Position numbers and translations under genes: made by a program. Shown here piece by piece: positions 28,624 to 40,529 of a DNA stretch of 64,000 nt. The notes below the pieces were generated by a model, which searched no databases, had not been told where the DNA came from, and was given only the letters and a program-made list of their open reading frames with translations. The stretch lies in contig CACJRL010000003.1 in NCBI GenBank assembly GCA_902595815.1, positions 1 through 64,000 of the forward strand, given 5' to 3'. Origin of the DNA: an uncultured Pelagibacteraceae bacterium. Its GTDB lineage: Bacteria > Pseudomonadota > Alphaproteobacteria > Pelagibacterales > Pelagibacteraceae. Position 1 is the first letter of the stretch, and each line of letters opens with the position of its first letter.

Positions 28624-30572
28624 TATGCTAAACTTGTATTTCCATTATTAAATTGTTCTCGTAATTTATGTCTATCAATAATTCTTTTAATTAATTTACT
28701 TGCAAGTGGAGCTGCAGCTTTACTTCCAGAGCCTCCATGTTCAATAATTACACTTATTGCATATCTTGGATCCTTGTATGGAGCAAAAGCTACATATAAT
28801 GCATGATCTCTTTTTTTGTATTCAATTTGATCAGTATCTAAATCTAGTTCTCTATCAAGATCGGTAATTCTTCTTACCTGTGATGTTCCAGTTTTCCCAG
28901 CAAATTGATACTTAGGATCGTCGTATCTAGATTTGTATGAAGTTCCATATTGTTCATTTGTAGAACCGAACATTGCATCTAATACAAAATTAATATTAGA
29001 CTTTTTGTGATACATTCTCTGATAAGTTTCAATATTTATATCATCTAAGTAATTTCTTTCATGCAAAGGGAAATTAGATTGATCTATTTTAATTTTATTT
29101 ATTATATCCTTATAATTTATAGTTTCATCTTTAATTATATGAGGTTTTATTTTATATCCTCCATTTGCAAGATGTGCGGTCATTAGACAAAGTTGAAGCG
29201 GTGTAGTCTGTATATAACCTTGTCCTATACCATTGATGACAGTTTCTCCTAAATACCAACTTTGCTCTAATGCACGTCTCTTCCATTTAGTATCAGGAAC
29301 CAATCCATTTTTTTCATCATTATAAACTTCTCCAAGTACATTGGTTCCAAGTCCATACCTTTTTGCAATTATAGATAATTTATCAACACCAAGTAATCTT
29401 GCCATTTCATAAAAATATATATCACAAGATTGTTTGATGGCATTTCTGAGCTTCATGTACCCATGGCCCTCTTTTTTCCAACAATGATATTTTACTCCAT
29501 ATAGTTCGTATGGATGCTTATGACCTTTGCATCTTATTGTTTTATTAGGATCTAATATTCCATACTCTAGAGCTGCAAGGGCAACTAATGGCTTGAAAGT
29601 TGAGCCAGGAGAATAAAGTCCTGCAATTGACTTATTTATTAGGGGTTTTAAGGGATTATTTCTAATTTCTTGCCAATCTTTCTGATTAATTCCGTGTGTA
29701 AATTTGTTTGGATCATATGTTGGTGATGACGCCATCGCAACAACTTCTCCAGTAAATATGTCCATTGCACATATTGAACCTGCTTTTCCTTTTAACAACT
29801 CTTGGGCATATTTTTGAATTTCTATATCTATTGTTAAGTTTACTTTATTGCCCTGCCTTTCTTTGATGTAGTCTATTTGGCTTATTCTTTTTCCAGATGC
29901 ATTAACTTCATATCTTTTTATACCGTAGTTACCTATTAACATTTTTTCTTGTGAATTTTCTATTCCATATTTTCCTACTTTTAAACCTGGAACAAAATTT
30001 TCTTTTATCTCAGGTTTTTCAAGATCTTTTGGACTAACATCACCAACATAACCAACTATATGTACCAAATCATTTGCGTAAGGATAAAATCTAGATGTTG
30101 ATAGTACAGGTTTTGCACCTTCTAATTCATGTAAATATAAGTTAATTTTTGAGAATTGTTCCCAAGTTAAATTATCTGAAACTACTAGTGTATCCCAAGG
30201 TTTTAATCTTTCTTTTTTTTTATATAATTTTTGAACTTGAAACTTATCTAATCCAATTATATTTTTGATTTTAAATATTGTTACATCAAAATCATTTATT
30301 TCATCTAATATTAAGTGTAATTGAAACACTCTATCGTTACTCGCTAAAACTTTATTAAAGTTATCTACAATTATCCCTCGCTGTGGAGGAGTTTTCCATT
30401 CACGGATCCTATTTTTATCAGATAAAATTTCGTATTTTTCTCTATCAGAAATTTGTAAATTGTATAATCTTGAAGATATACCTGCAAAAAGTAAGATTTT
30501 TGCTGCAGCTAATATAAACATCCTCCTTGTTATAACTCTACCTTTTTCTATGTTTCTTCCTCTATTCAGCAT
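28623..30572 (-). CDS. mrdA: Penicillin-binding protein 2 (elongasome transpeptidase)
   Basis: This 649-aa class B PBP has one N-terminal membrane span (about 17-36), a pedestal domain (about 60-240) and a transpeptidase domain. The active-site motifs are STFK (324-327), SCD in the position of SxN, and KTGTSQ near the C-terminus. It cross-links peptidoglycan during rod elongation with RodA and MreBCD, all encoded in this array. The gene overlaps mreD by 11 bases. Confidence 0.95.
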   Translation of the reverse strand: MLNRGRNIEKGRVITRRMFILAAAKILLFAGISSRLYNLQISDREKYEILSDKNRIREWKTPPQRGIIVDNFNKVLASNDRVFQLHLILDEINDFDVTIFKIKNIIGLDKFQVQKLYKKKERLKPWDTLVVSDNLTWEQFSKINLYLHELEGAKPVLSTSRFYPYANDLVHIVGYVGDVSPKDLEKPEIKENFVPGLKVGKYGIENSQEKMLIGNYGIKRYEVNASGKRISQIDYIKERQGNKVNLTIDIEIQKYAQELLKGKAGSICAMDIFTGEVVAMASSPTYDPNKFTHGINQKDWQEIRNNPLKPLINKSIAGLYSPGSTFKPLVALAALEYGILDPNKTIRCKGHKHPYELYGVKYHCWKKEGHGYMKLRNAIKQSCDIYFYEMARLLGVDKLSIIAKRYGLGTNVLGEVYNDEKNGLVPDTKWKRRALEQSWYLGETVINGIGQGYIQTTPLQLCLMTAHLANGGYKIKPHIIKDETINYKDIINKIKIDQSNFPLHERNYLDDINIETYQRMYHKKSNINFVLDAMFGSTNEQYGTSYKSRYDDPKYQFAGKTGTSQVRRITDLDRELDLDTDQIEYKKRDHALYVAFAPYKDPRYAISVIIEHGGSGSKAAAPLASKLIKRIIDRHKLREQFNNGNTSLA

Positions 30573-31083
30573 GTTCTTGTTTTAAACCTAGTAAATAAAT
30601 TTGATTAAATATTTTTGCTACTGCTGGATAAATTAAAAATGAAAAAAAGGCTGTTGACATTAAAGCCCCATAACTAATATTTTTATCAAAGAAAATTGCT
30701 AATACTGTAAAATGAATTGAGCTTACAATTAATATTGCGATAAAAAATAATATCCAATCATAAATTAAATTAGGAACTAGAGTCCTTGTCCTGAAAAAAG
30801 ACGCAATAACACATAGTAAAAGATAATTTATTGATGAAACACCTATTGGTAGATTTTGTACAACATCATTAATAACACCTGCGAAAAAAATAAGTCCATA
30901 ACCAAGCATTTCAGGCTTTCTTAAAACCCAATAGAAAACAATTAAGTGAACAAAATTGAAAGATATGTTAATTTTAAAAATATTGAATGAAAATGAGTAG
31001 CCAGTTAAAGCAAAGAAAAACAATAAAATAATTGGAAAACTATTTAGTAAAAATTGATAAAATTTTATATCTCCTCTAGCCAT
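30562..31083 (-). CDS. mreD: Rod shape-determining protein MreD
   Basis: This 173-aa, highly hydrophobic protein has five to six membrane spans. The segment YGLIFFAGVINDVVQNLPIGVSSINYLLL matches the MreD pattern G-x-x-x-D-x-x-x-x-x-P-x-G. MreD links the MreB cytoskeleton and MreC to the elongasome. It lies between mreC (adjacent) and mrdA (overlapping), the conserved order. Confidence 0.9.
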   Translation of the reverse strand: MARGDIKFYQFLLNSFPIILLFFFALTGYSFSFNIFKINISFNFVHLIVFYWVLRKPEMLGYGLIFFAGVINDVVQNLPIGVSSINYLLLCVIASFFRTRTLVPNLIYDWILFFIAILIVSSIHFTVLAIFFDKNISYGALMSTAFFSFLIYPAVAKIFNQIYLLGLKQEHAE

Positions 31084-31920
31084 TTACTTATTTACCTGTA
31101 CATAATTAAGTTGATTTAAGTTGCTAAAAAACTTCACATACTTTTTATTATCTTGAATTATTATTTTTCCAACAGGAATAGATGCTGGAATTGTACCATC
31201 TGAACCTGAAGTATATACAATTTCATTCTCTTTTATCTCATTTTCTTTCGGTAGGTATTCTAGTTCTGCGTATTCATCATTCCCATTTCCTGAGAGTATT
31301 GCATTGATGCCGCTTGGCTCAATAACGATTGGGATTTTGCTATTAAGGTCGTTAGCCAGTAATACTCTTGAACTTAAAAAGTTAACATTTACAACCTTTC
31401 CAATGTAATATAGTCGATCTTTAACAGCTGATCCTAATTTAACTCCGTTTTTTTGACCTTTATTAATTATCAAAGACTTTAAATAGGGACTTTGTTTATC
31501 CAATAAAATCTTTGTTAACATATACTCTTTGGAAAAGAGATCTCTTTCCTCTATCAATTTTTTTAGAAGGGCATTCTCTGATTTATAATAATCAACTTCT
31601 TTTCTCAGTGAGTCAAGATCTAAGTTCTTATCTCTTAAAGCTGAAAACTCTTCATACATACTCATATGATCTTGAAAGAGGTAGTATTTGTCTTTTACAT
31701 ATTTAAATGGGCTAGATACGACATATGAACCTCTAAATATTATATCTTTTGTAATAGACCTAAATTGATTGACTGGACCAGTTTTAAAATACTCTAATGA
31801 TAAAACTAGAATAGATATAATTAATAGAGTAAATAAAGAAAACTTTTGTCTGTTTCCTTTTTTTAAAAATGCTGAACGAATAGCAATAATAAAATCATCT
31901 CTACTCGACTCTGTTGACAT
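31084..31920 (-). CDS. mreC: Rod shape-determining protein MreC
   Basis: This 278-aa protein has a short cytoplasmic tail, one membrane span (about 27-46), a coiled coil (about 85-118, EEFSALRDKNLDLDSLRKEVDYYKSENA region) and a periplasmic beta domain with LIINKGQKNGVKLGSAV and VYTSGSDGTIPASIPVGKI, the typical MreC barrel motifs. MreC is the periplasmic scaffold that activates PBP2-RodA. It sits 5 bases after mreB and directly before mreD. Confidence 0.94.
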   Translation of the reverse strand: MSTESSRDDFIIAIRSAFLKKGNRQKFSLFTLLIISILVLSLEYFKTGPVNQFRSITKDIIFRGSYVVSSPFKYVKDKYYLFQDHMSMYEEFSALRDKNLDLDSLRKEVDYYKSENALLKKLIEERDLFSKEYMLTKILLDKQSPYLKSLIINKGQKNGVKLGSAVKDRLYYIGKVVNVNFLSSRVLLANDLNSKIPIVIEPSGINAILSGNGNDEYAELEYLPKENEIKENEIVYTSGSDGTIPASIPVGKIIIQDNKKYVKFFSNLNQLNYVQVNK

Positions 31921-31925
31921 AATAT

Positions 31926-32957
<1,032 letters not shown>

Positions 32958-32961
32958 TTAA

Positions 32962-34536
32962 CTATATTCCTTTCACTTTTTGATGTTTAATATTTTGAGA
33001 TGGTGCTTTTTTCTCACGTTTTATAAGCATTTTATTTAATGCATTTAAATATGCGTTTGCTGATGCAACTAAAGTGTCTGTGTCAGCTGATTGGCCTACT
33101 GTAGTCCTGTCATTTTCCTCAATTTTTACACTGACAGTTGCTTGAGCATCTGTACCTTCTGTTACTGCATGTACTTGATATAGGGATAATTTTACATCAT
33201 GAGGAAATAATTTTTTTATACATTTAAATATTGCATCAACTGGTCCATCTCCTGTTTCGGTTGTATTTTTAATATCACCATAAACATCTAATGTCATTTC
33301 AGCTTTTTGTGGTTCTCCTGTGCCAGCAAATACTTTTAAAGATTTTAGATTAATCGCATTTATTTTATTATCTACAATTAAACTATCATCAACTAAAGCT
33401 ACTATATCCTCATCATAAATATGTTTTTTTTTATCAGCTAAAACCTTAAATTTTCCGAAAGCAGCTTGGATAATATCATCTGTAAGATCTGAATAACCTA
33501 AGTCAGATAACTTATCTTTAAAAGCATGTCGTCCTGAATGTTTGCCCATAACAAGTGAGGTTTTCTTAACACCTACGCTCTCTGGAGTCATGATTTCATA
33601 AGTTTCTCTATTCTTTAACATTCCATCTTGATGAATTCCCGACTCATGAGCAAAAGCGTTTTTCCCAACTATTGCTTTATTAAATTGAACTGGAAAACCA
33701 GTAGCATTTGAAACTATTTTAGAGGCTTTGCTAATTAATTCTGTTTTAATACCTGTATTATATGGCATCAAATCATTTCTTGTTTTAATTGCCATAACTA
33801 CTTCTTCTAATGCAGCATTTCCTGCTCTTTCACCTATTCCATTTATTGTACACTCTATTTGTCTCACACCTTCAGAAACTCCTGCTAATGCATTTGCTAC
33901 AGCTAAGCCAAGATCATTGTGACAGTGTGCGGATAATATTGCTTTATCTATATTTGGAACATTATTTTTTAAGTGTTTAATTGTTTTTGCAAATTCTTCA
34001 GGTATAGAATATCCAACTGTATCTGGAATATTTATTGTTTTAGCTCCACAATTAATTGCAAGCTCAACTGTTTTACACATGAAATCCATATCAGTTCTTG
34101 TTCCATCCTCACATGACCATTCAACATCATCAGTAAAATTTCTTGCATAAGTAACACTTTCTTTAATTGCATCCAAAACCTGCTCATTTGTCATTTCAAG
34201 TTTGTGTTTCATATGTAATGGACTAGTTGAAATAAAAGTGTGGATTCTAAATCTTGGAGCATGTTTTAGAGACTCGTGACATGCATCAATATCTTTTTTT
34301 AATGCTCTTGAAAGACCACATGGAATCGAGTTTTTCATTATTTTGCTTATTTCAGATACAGCTTCAAAGTCTCCGGGGGAAGCAATTGGAAATCCTGCTT
34401 CAACAATGTCTATTCCCATTTCATCAAATACTCTTGAAATTTGTATTTTTTCCTCAACACTCATAGACGCACCTGGCGATTGTTCACCATCACGCATTGT
34501 TGTATCAAATATGTATAATTTTTCTTTGTCTGACAT
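32962..34536 (-). CDS. leuA: 2-Isopropylmalate synthase
   Basis: This 524-aa enzyme condenses acetyl-CoA and 2-oxoisovalerate in the first committed step of leucine synthesis. The N-terminal TIM-barrel has [13 protein letters not shown], the HMGL-type [18 protein letters not shown] metal-binding His pair and [15 protein letters not shown]. The linker holds [15 protein letters not shown]-terminal LeuA regulatory domain (about 395-505, typical of leucine feedback control) is complete. It follows ilvC with an 85-base gap holding a hairpin. The length is normal for the long LeuA type. Confidence 0.96.
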   Translation of the reverse strand: MSDKEKLYIFDTTMRDGEQSPGASMSVEEKIQISRVFDEMGIDIVEAGFPIASPGDFEAVSEISKIMKNSIPCGLSRALKKDIDACHESLKHAPRFRIHTFISTSPLHMKHKLEMTNEQVLDAIKESVTYARNFTDDVEWSCEDGTRTDMDFMCKTVELAINCGAKTINIPDTVGYSIPEEFAKTIKHLKNNVPNIDKAILSAHCHNDLGLAVANALAGVSEGVRQIECTINGIGERAGNAALEEVVMAIKTRNDLMPYNTGIKTELISKASKIVSNATGFPVQFNKAIVGKNAFAHESGIHQDGMLKNRETYEIMTPESVGVKKTSLVMGKHSGRHAFKDKLSDLGYSDLTDDIIQAAFGKFKVLADKKKHIYDEDIVALVDDSLIVDNKINAINLKSLKVFAGTGEPQKAEMTLDVYGDIKNTTETGDGPVDAIFKCIKKLFPHDVKLSLYQVHAVTEGTDAQATVSVKIEENDRTTVGQSADTDTLVASANAYLNALNKMLIKREKKAPSQNIKHQKVKGI

Positions 34537-34587
34537 TGTAATTTTTTAGCTCGAGCATAATACATGCTCTCGCTCAGATTGCAAAAT

Positions 34588-34611
34588 AAATTGGGAAATT
34601 TAACCCAATTT
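34588..34611 (-). terminator. Hairpin between ilvC and leuA
   Basis: In transcript orientation, arms AAATTGGG and CCCAATTT flank an 8-base AT-rich loop, then TATTTTGC follows. It resembles a weak intrinsic terminator after ilvC. A second small hairpin (GAGCAT...ATGCTC) lies closer to leuA. Partial termination or an attenuation role is possible. Confidence 0.45.
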
Positions 34612-34621
34612 TAACATGTAG

Positions 34622-35662
<1,041 letters not shown>

Positions 35663-36211
35663 TTATTTAAATATATCTGCACCTCTTGTCATAGCTACGG
35701 CTCCTGTTCTTGAAACACTCACCAATCCAAATTTTTTCAAATCCTTTGACATTTTGTCTATTTCTCGTCTTAAAGCTGTTATTTGAATAACATTCGATTT
35801 TTTTGTTTTGTCTAGTAATACAGGATTATATTTTTTACAAGCTTTCAATGCGCCTTCTAATTTATTATTTGGACCAACAATTTTAAATAATGCCATCTCC
35901 TTAAAAATGACTGCTTTATCTTCTCTTTTAAAATCTGCAACCTTATGAACGGGAACAAGTTTTTTCAATTGAAGTTTAATTTGATTAACAACTTGTGGTG
36001 TTCCTGTAGTTACAATTGTTATCCTTGATATCTTTAACTTTTCGTCAACTTGGGCAACTGCTAAAGACTCAATATTATAACCTCTACCAGAAAATAGACC
36101 GACTACTCTAGCTAATACACCAGCTTCATTGTCGACCCAAACGACTATAATATGTGTATCAAATTTTTCTTTTTTATTTGAAAAACTATACGCTGATTTT
36201 GAATTAGGCAT
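35663..36211 (-). CDS. ilvH: Acetolactate synthase small regulatory subunit
   Basis: This 182-aa protein has an N-terminal ACT domain (about 18-95; IIVVWVDNEAGVLARVVGLFSGRGYNIESLAVA) and a C-terminal IlvH domain ending FGLVSVSRTGAVAMTRG. It activates the IlvI catalytic subunit and confers valine feedback. It overlaps ilvI by one base (TAATG). The size is normal for the family. Confidence 0.96.
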   Translation of the reverse strand: MPNSKSAYSFSNKKEKFDTHIIVVWVDNEAGVLARVVGLFSGRGYNIESLAVAQVDEKLKISRITIVTTGTPQVVNQIKLQLKKLVPVHKVADFKREDKAVIFKEMALFKIVGPNNKLEGALKACKKYNPVLLDKTKKSNVIQITALRREIDKMSKDLKKFGLVSVSRTGAVAMTRGADIFK

Positions 36212-37977
36212 TAAACTAAGGATTTACCTTTGCCAGTAATCTTTTTACCTTCTTGATCTTTGGGCCCTAAAATCATCTGATTATGAGGCTTTCCTGATGG
36301 TATCATTGGAAAACAATTTTCAACTTTATCAACCATACAATCAAATATTACAGGTCTATTTGTATTCAGCATTTCAATAATTTTATCGTCTAACTCTTCT
36401 GGTGTTTTTGCTCTTATACCAACACAGTTATATGCTTCCGCTAATTTAACGAAATCGGGTAGAGCAGCAGTATAACTTTCAGAATAGTTTTTATCATGTA
36501 AAAGTTCTTGCCATTGTCTAACCATACCCATGTATTGATTATTCAATATAAATATTTTAATTGGAAGGTTGTATTGTACAGCTGTAGACATTTCCTGAAT
36601 TGTCATTAATACTGAAGCCTCTCCTGCAATATCAATAACTAATTTTTTTGGATGAGCAACTTGTACACCTACTGCTGCTGGTAATCCATATCCCATAGTA
36701 CCTAAACCACCAGATGTCATCCAACGATTTGGTTTGTTAAATTTATAATGTTGCGCAGCCCACATCTGATGCTGCCCTACTTCAGTTGTAATGTAGGAAT
36801 CTTTATCTTTAGTTAATTCATATAATCTTTCAATCGCATACTGAGGTTTTATAGTTTCTACACTTCCGATATAATCTAAAGATCTAACTGACCTCCATTT
36901 TTGGATTTTTTCCCACCACTTAGAAGTTTTTTGTTTATTTGATTTTAAAAATTTTGATTTTTTTTGCTTTAAACTTTTTAAAGTAGATGAAAGAACATTT
37001 TTTACATCTCCTACAATAGCTAAATCAACTTTAACATTTTTATTAATAGATGATGGATCAATATCAATATGAACTTTTTTTGATTTTGGTGAAAATTCAT
37101 CTATTTTTCCCGTTATCCTATCGTCAAAACGTGCCCCAATATTAATCATTAAATCACAGTCGTGCATTGCATTATTTGCTTCATAAGTTCCATGCATACC
37201 CAACATTCCTAAAAATTGATTATCATCACCTGGGAAAGATCCTAATCCCTGTAAAGTTGAAGTAATAGGAAAACCTGTTGCATAAACAAGTTCCCTTAAA
37301 AGTTCACTAGCCCTAGGTCCAGAGTTAATCACTCCACCACCAGTATAAAAAATAGGTTTTGAAGATTTGCTCATTAAATCAATTAACTGATCAATACTAT
37401 TTTGATTAAAATGGTTGTGAGATTTACCATTTAATTTATTTTCTTTTTTGGGTTTCTTATATTTTGTTTTTTGAAATTGAATATCTTTTGGTATATCGAC
37501 TAAAACTGGTCCTGGTCTACCTGTAGTTGCAACTTCAAATGCTTTATGTATTGTTTCAGCTAAATCATTTATATCTTTGACTAACCAATTATGTTTAGTG
37601 CAAGGTCTGGTTATTCCAGTTGTATCACATTCTTGAAATGCGTCTGTACCAATTAAATGAGTGGGAACTTGTCCAGATATACAAACTAATGGAATTGAAT
37701 CCATATATGCATCTGTCAAAGCTGTAACTACATTTGTTGCACCTGGACCTGAGGTTACTAAAATAACACCAGGTTTACCTGATGATCTTGCATATCCTTC
37801 TGCTGCATGACCAGCACCTTGTTCATGTCTAACCAAAACATGTTTGATTGATTTAAAATTCTGTAATTCGTCATAAATTGGTAGGACTGCACCTCCTGGA
37901 TAACCAAAAATATGATCAACGTTTTGATCCTCCATACACTTAAATACAATTTCAGCGCCTGAGTATAATTTTGACAT
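36211..37977 (-). CDS. ilvI: Acetolactate synthase large catalytic subunit
   Basis: This 588-aa ThDP enzyme makes acetolactate from pyruvate. It has the ThDP pyrimidine domain with the catalytic Glu in VRHEQGAGHAAEGYARSSG, the central domain and the C-terminal ThDP/Mg domain (TSGGLGTMGYGLPAAVGVQ; NNQYMGMVRQWQELLHD). The usual GDG/GDA start of the Mg-binding motif reads GEA here (DIAGEASVLMTIQEM), a conservative Asp-to-Glu change. It is followed directly by ilvH. The product could also be named IlvB. Confidence 0.95.
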   Translation of the reverse strand: MSKLYSGAEIVFKCMEDQNVDHIFGYPGGAVLPIYDELQNFKSIKHVLVRHEQGAGHAAEGYARSSGKPGVILVTSGPGATNVVTALTDAYMDSIPLVCISGQVPTHLIGTDAFQECDTTGITRPCTKHNWLVKDINDLAETIHKAFEVATTGRPGPVLVDIPKDIQFQKTKYKKPKKENKLNGKSHNHFNQNSIDQLIDLMSKSSKPIFYTGGGVINSGPRASELLRELVYATGFPITSTLQGLGSFPGDDNQFLGMLGMHGTYEANNAMHDCDLMINIGARFDDRITGKIDEFSPKSKKVHIDIDPSSINKNVKVDLAIVGDVKNVLSSTLKSLKQKKSKFLKSNKQKTSKWWEKIQKWRSVRSLDYIGSVETIKPQYAIERLYELTKDKDSYITTEVGQHQMWAAQHYKFNKPNRWMTSGGLGTMGYGLPAAVGVQVAHPKKLVIDIAGEASVLMTIQEMSTAVQYNLPIKIFILNNQYMGMVRQWQELLHDKNYSESYTAALPDFVKLAEAYNCVGIRAKTPEELDDKIIEMLNTNRPVIFDCMVDKVENCFPMIPSGKPHNQMILGPKDQEGKKITGKGKSLV

Positions 37978-38018
37978 TCAGACAATCTAGCTGAAGTTGT
38001 GCTAATAGGTCAAGCAAT

Positions 38019-38939
38019 CTATGCTGATTTAGGAAATTTTTTTAAATATGATTTAAGAGTATTAAATTTTATTTTTTGCCAGTCAGACATTTGTCCTCTT
38101 GCCCAAGTGGACTGTCTCTTAGCATATTGCCTTGTTTTTATTGATATTTTTTCTTTCAGTTCAGTAAGATCTATTCTTTTGTCGAGATATTCTTTAATCT
38201 CACTTAAACCAATAACTTTATTAGATGACAAATCTTTCTTTACTCTTAACTTATAAAACCTCTTAGCCTCTTCTATTGCTCCATCTCTTATCATTTCATT
38301 TGTTCTTATAGAAATTCTTTCGATTAACTTCTCTCTAGGATAATCGATATGTAGCTTTATAAAGCTGTCCTGATTAAAATCAGAGTATGTTTCACTGTAC
38401 CAATCAAACAAAGATTTATTTGTAAACTTTTTTACTTCATAGGCTCTTATTGATCTTTGAGAATCATTTTTGTTAATTTTTTTTTTGCAAAGTGGGTCTA
38501 GCTTAATAAGCTCTGAATAAAATTTAATTTGTCCTATTTTTGATTGTTTTTTTCTTATTCTATTTCGAATAGTGAGTGGAATGTCGGGAATTTTAACAAT
38601 ACCATCGATAAGCGCTTTAAAATATAAACCTGTACCACCAACAAGAATTGGGATTTTATTTTTCTTCTTAATATTATCAATTTTTAACTTGGCGTCCTTT
38701 AGCCAATTTCCTGTGGAATAATTATTTTTTACACTTTTAAATCCATATAAATGATGTTTTATATTTTTTAAATCATTTTGCTGTGGTCTTGCTGTAAGAA
38801 TTTTTAATTCTTTAAATATTTGCATACTATCTGCATTTATAACTTCTCCATTTATTTTTTTTGCAAGCTGTATAGCAAATTTTGATTTTCCGGATGCTGT
38901 TGGTCCTGAAATAAGAATTATTTTGGACTTTAAGTCCAT
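38019..38939 (-). CDS. miaA: tRNA dimethylallyltransferase MiaA
   Basis: This 306-aa enzyme transfers dimethylallyl to A37 of tRNAs reading UNN codons. It has the P-loop ISGPTASGKSKFA (residues 9-21), NADSMQIFKELKILTARPQ and LVGGTGLYFKALIDG, and ends with TRQYAKRQSTWARGQ, all MiaA signatures. It starts exactly where degP ends. Miscoding control of the downstream ilv/leu genes by tRNA modification is possible in principle, but nothing here shows it. Confidence 0.95.
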   Translation of the reverse strand: MDLKSKIILISGPTASGKSKFAIQLAKKINGEVINADSMQIFKELKILTARPQQNDLKNIKHHLYGFKSVKNNYSTGNWLKDAKLKIDNIKKKNKIPILVGGTGLYFKALIDGIVKIPDIPLTIRNRIRKKQSKIGQIKFYSELIKLDPLCKKKINKNDSQRSIRAYEVKKFTNKSLFDWYSETYSDFNQDSFIKLHIDYPREKLIERISIRTNEMIRDGAIEEAKRFYKLRVKKDLSSNKVIGLSEIKEYLDKRIDLTELKEKISIKTRQYAKRQSTWARGQMSDWQKIKFNTLKSYLKKFPKSA

Positions 38940-40342
38940 TAATTTAGTTTAACACCAATATATCTTCTTTGGTTATTATTATTGTAAATTGCAATAAGTA
39001 AACTTTTATCATTACCTTTTAGAGCTAGTTTTACAATGTTATCTAAATCTCCAATGGTGTTGATCTTTTTCTTTTGCGCTTCAACAATAATGTTATTTAC
39101 TTGAAGATAATTTACTGGGCTATCTTTATCAATTTCTGTGATAACTAATCCTGTTGTATTGTTTGGTAAATTTCTTTCTTTAATATCATCTTTATTTAGC
39201 AATCTCACTTTTATTTTTAAACCATCTATTGTATTTTCTTTTGGTTTTTCTGTTACTAGACCTTGGGATTTAAAGTCTTCAGATGTTTCTAGTCTTCCAA
39301 GTATAATTTCCTTAGTTATTTCCCTTTTATTTCTCCAAACTTTTAATTTTACTTTTTTTCCAACTTCAGTTTCTGCAACTATTCTCGGAAGTTCACTCAT
39401 TTCATTAATTTTTTTACCATCAAATTCTAAAATTATGTCTCCAGCTTTAATTCCTCCTTTGTCTGATGGACTATTTTCAGCTACACTTGCAACAAGTGCT
39501 CCTCTTGGTTCATCTAATTTTTCAACATCTGCAATATCTTTTGTGACTGTTTGAATTCTAACACCTAGCCATCCTCTTTTAGTTTCACCAAATTCAATTA
39601 ATTGATTAATTACTTTTTGAGCACTATTAGAAGGAATTGCAAAACCAATTCCAATTGAACCAGATTGACCTAAAATTGCAGTATTAATTCCAACTACATC
39701 TCCATTCATGTTAAACAATGGACCTCCTGAATTACCTTGGTTTATAGATGCATCAGTTTGAATGTAGTCTTCATATCTAGAAAGGCCGATACTTCTGTTT
39801 CTTGCAGAGATTATTCCTGCAGTAACCGTTCCACCTAAACCAAATGGATTTCCAATTGCAATAACCCAATCACCAATTCTTGCAGTATCAGAGTCTCCAA
39901 ATTTAACTGGGGTAAATTTCTGATCAGACTCTATTTGAAGAACTGCCAAATCCATACCAGGGTCAGCTCCAATTACTTTAGCCTTTATATTTTTTTCACC
40001 ATTAACTCTAACAAAAACATCTTCTGCACCCTGTATCACGTGATTATTTGTTATAACAATTCCTTTTTCATCAATAATAAAACCTGATCCAAGGGCACTT
40101 GTCTGTCTCTTTTGAGGAGTTCCATAATCTTTAAACATATCTTCAAAAGGCGAGCCTGGAGGAAATTCAAATGGAAATGGATTAGATCTTGTGGTTACTG
40201 TTGTTGTAGTCGAGATATTTACTACTGACGGCATTAATTTTTCAGCAAGATCTGCAAAAGATGCAGGCATACTTGCTGCGTTAGTAGTATTTTGAATATT
40301 AATTGAAAATAATATAAGTAATATAATCTTTATGAATCTCAT
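38939..40342 (-). CDS. degP: Periplasmic serine protease DegP/DegQ (Do family)
   Basis: Starting at the ATG at 40342 (overlapping the DUF2065 stop as ATGA; an upstream TTG at 40357 is less likely), the protein has 467 residues. A signal peptide precedes a trypsin-like domain with the triad His in ITNNHVIQGA, Asp in GMDLAVLQI and Ser in GNSGGPLFN. Two PDZ domains follow (about 260-350 and 375-465). It is the envelope quality-control protease-chaperone. It lies next to hflKC, another membrane proteolysis module. Confidence 0.95.
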   Translation of the reverse strand: MRFIKIILLILFSINIQNTTNAASMPASFADLAEKLMPSVVNISTTTTVTTRSNPFPFEFPPGSPFEDMFKDYGTPQKRQTSALGSGFIIDEKGIVITNNHVIQGAEDVFVRVNGEKNIKAKVIGADPGMDLAVLQIESDQKFTPVKFGDSDTARIGDWVIAIGNPFGLGGTVTAGIISARNRSIGLSRYEDYIQTDASINQGNSGGPLFNMNGDVVGINTAILGQSGSIGIGFAIPSNSAQKVINQLIEFGETKRGWLGVRIQTVTKDIADVEKLDEPRGALVASVAENSPSDKGGIKAGDIILEFDGKKINEMSELPRIVAETEVGKKVKLKVWRNKREITKEIILGRLETSEDFKSQGLVTEKPKENTIDGLKIKVRLLNKDDIKERNLPNNTTGLVITEIDKDSPVNYLQVNNIIVEAQKKKINTIGDLDNIVKLALKGNDKSLLIAIYNNNNQRRYIGVKLN

Positions 40343-40524
40343 CTTTTTAAGTACCAAATAATAAAAAAGCCAATCAACGCAAATATTAATCCACCAGTTC
40401 TTAGTTGATTATCAGTGGCTTCTTTTAACTTCATTATCATATTTTTCATTTTTGATGGAAATATGGCGTAAAGAATACCTTCAATAAAAAGGAATAGACC
40501 AAATGCAATGATCAATTCTCTCAT
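40339..40524 (-). CDS. DUF2065 small membrane protein
   Basis: This 61-aa protein has two membrane helices (about 4-22 and 43-58) joined by a basic loop with AIFPSKMKNMI and QLRTGGLIFALIGFFIIW, the DUF2065 pattern. DUF2065 genes are commonly found beside hflC and degP in proteobacteria, as here. The function is unknown. It overlaps the start of degP. Confidence 0.85.
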   Translation of the reverse strand: MRELIIAFGLFLFIEGILYAIFPSKMKNMIMKLKEATDNQLRTGGLIFALIGFFIIWYLKR

Positions 40525-40529
40525 TAAAT

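Noticed and set aside
39138-39554. 138-aa plus-strand frame opposite degP
   Set aside because: degP motifs on the other strand are complete; the antisense product is a low-complexity Ser/Phe/Leu sequence.
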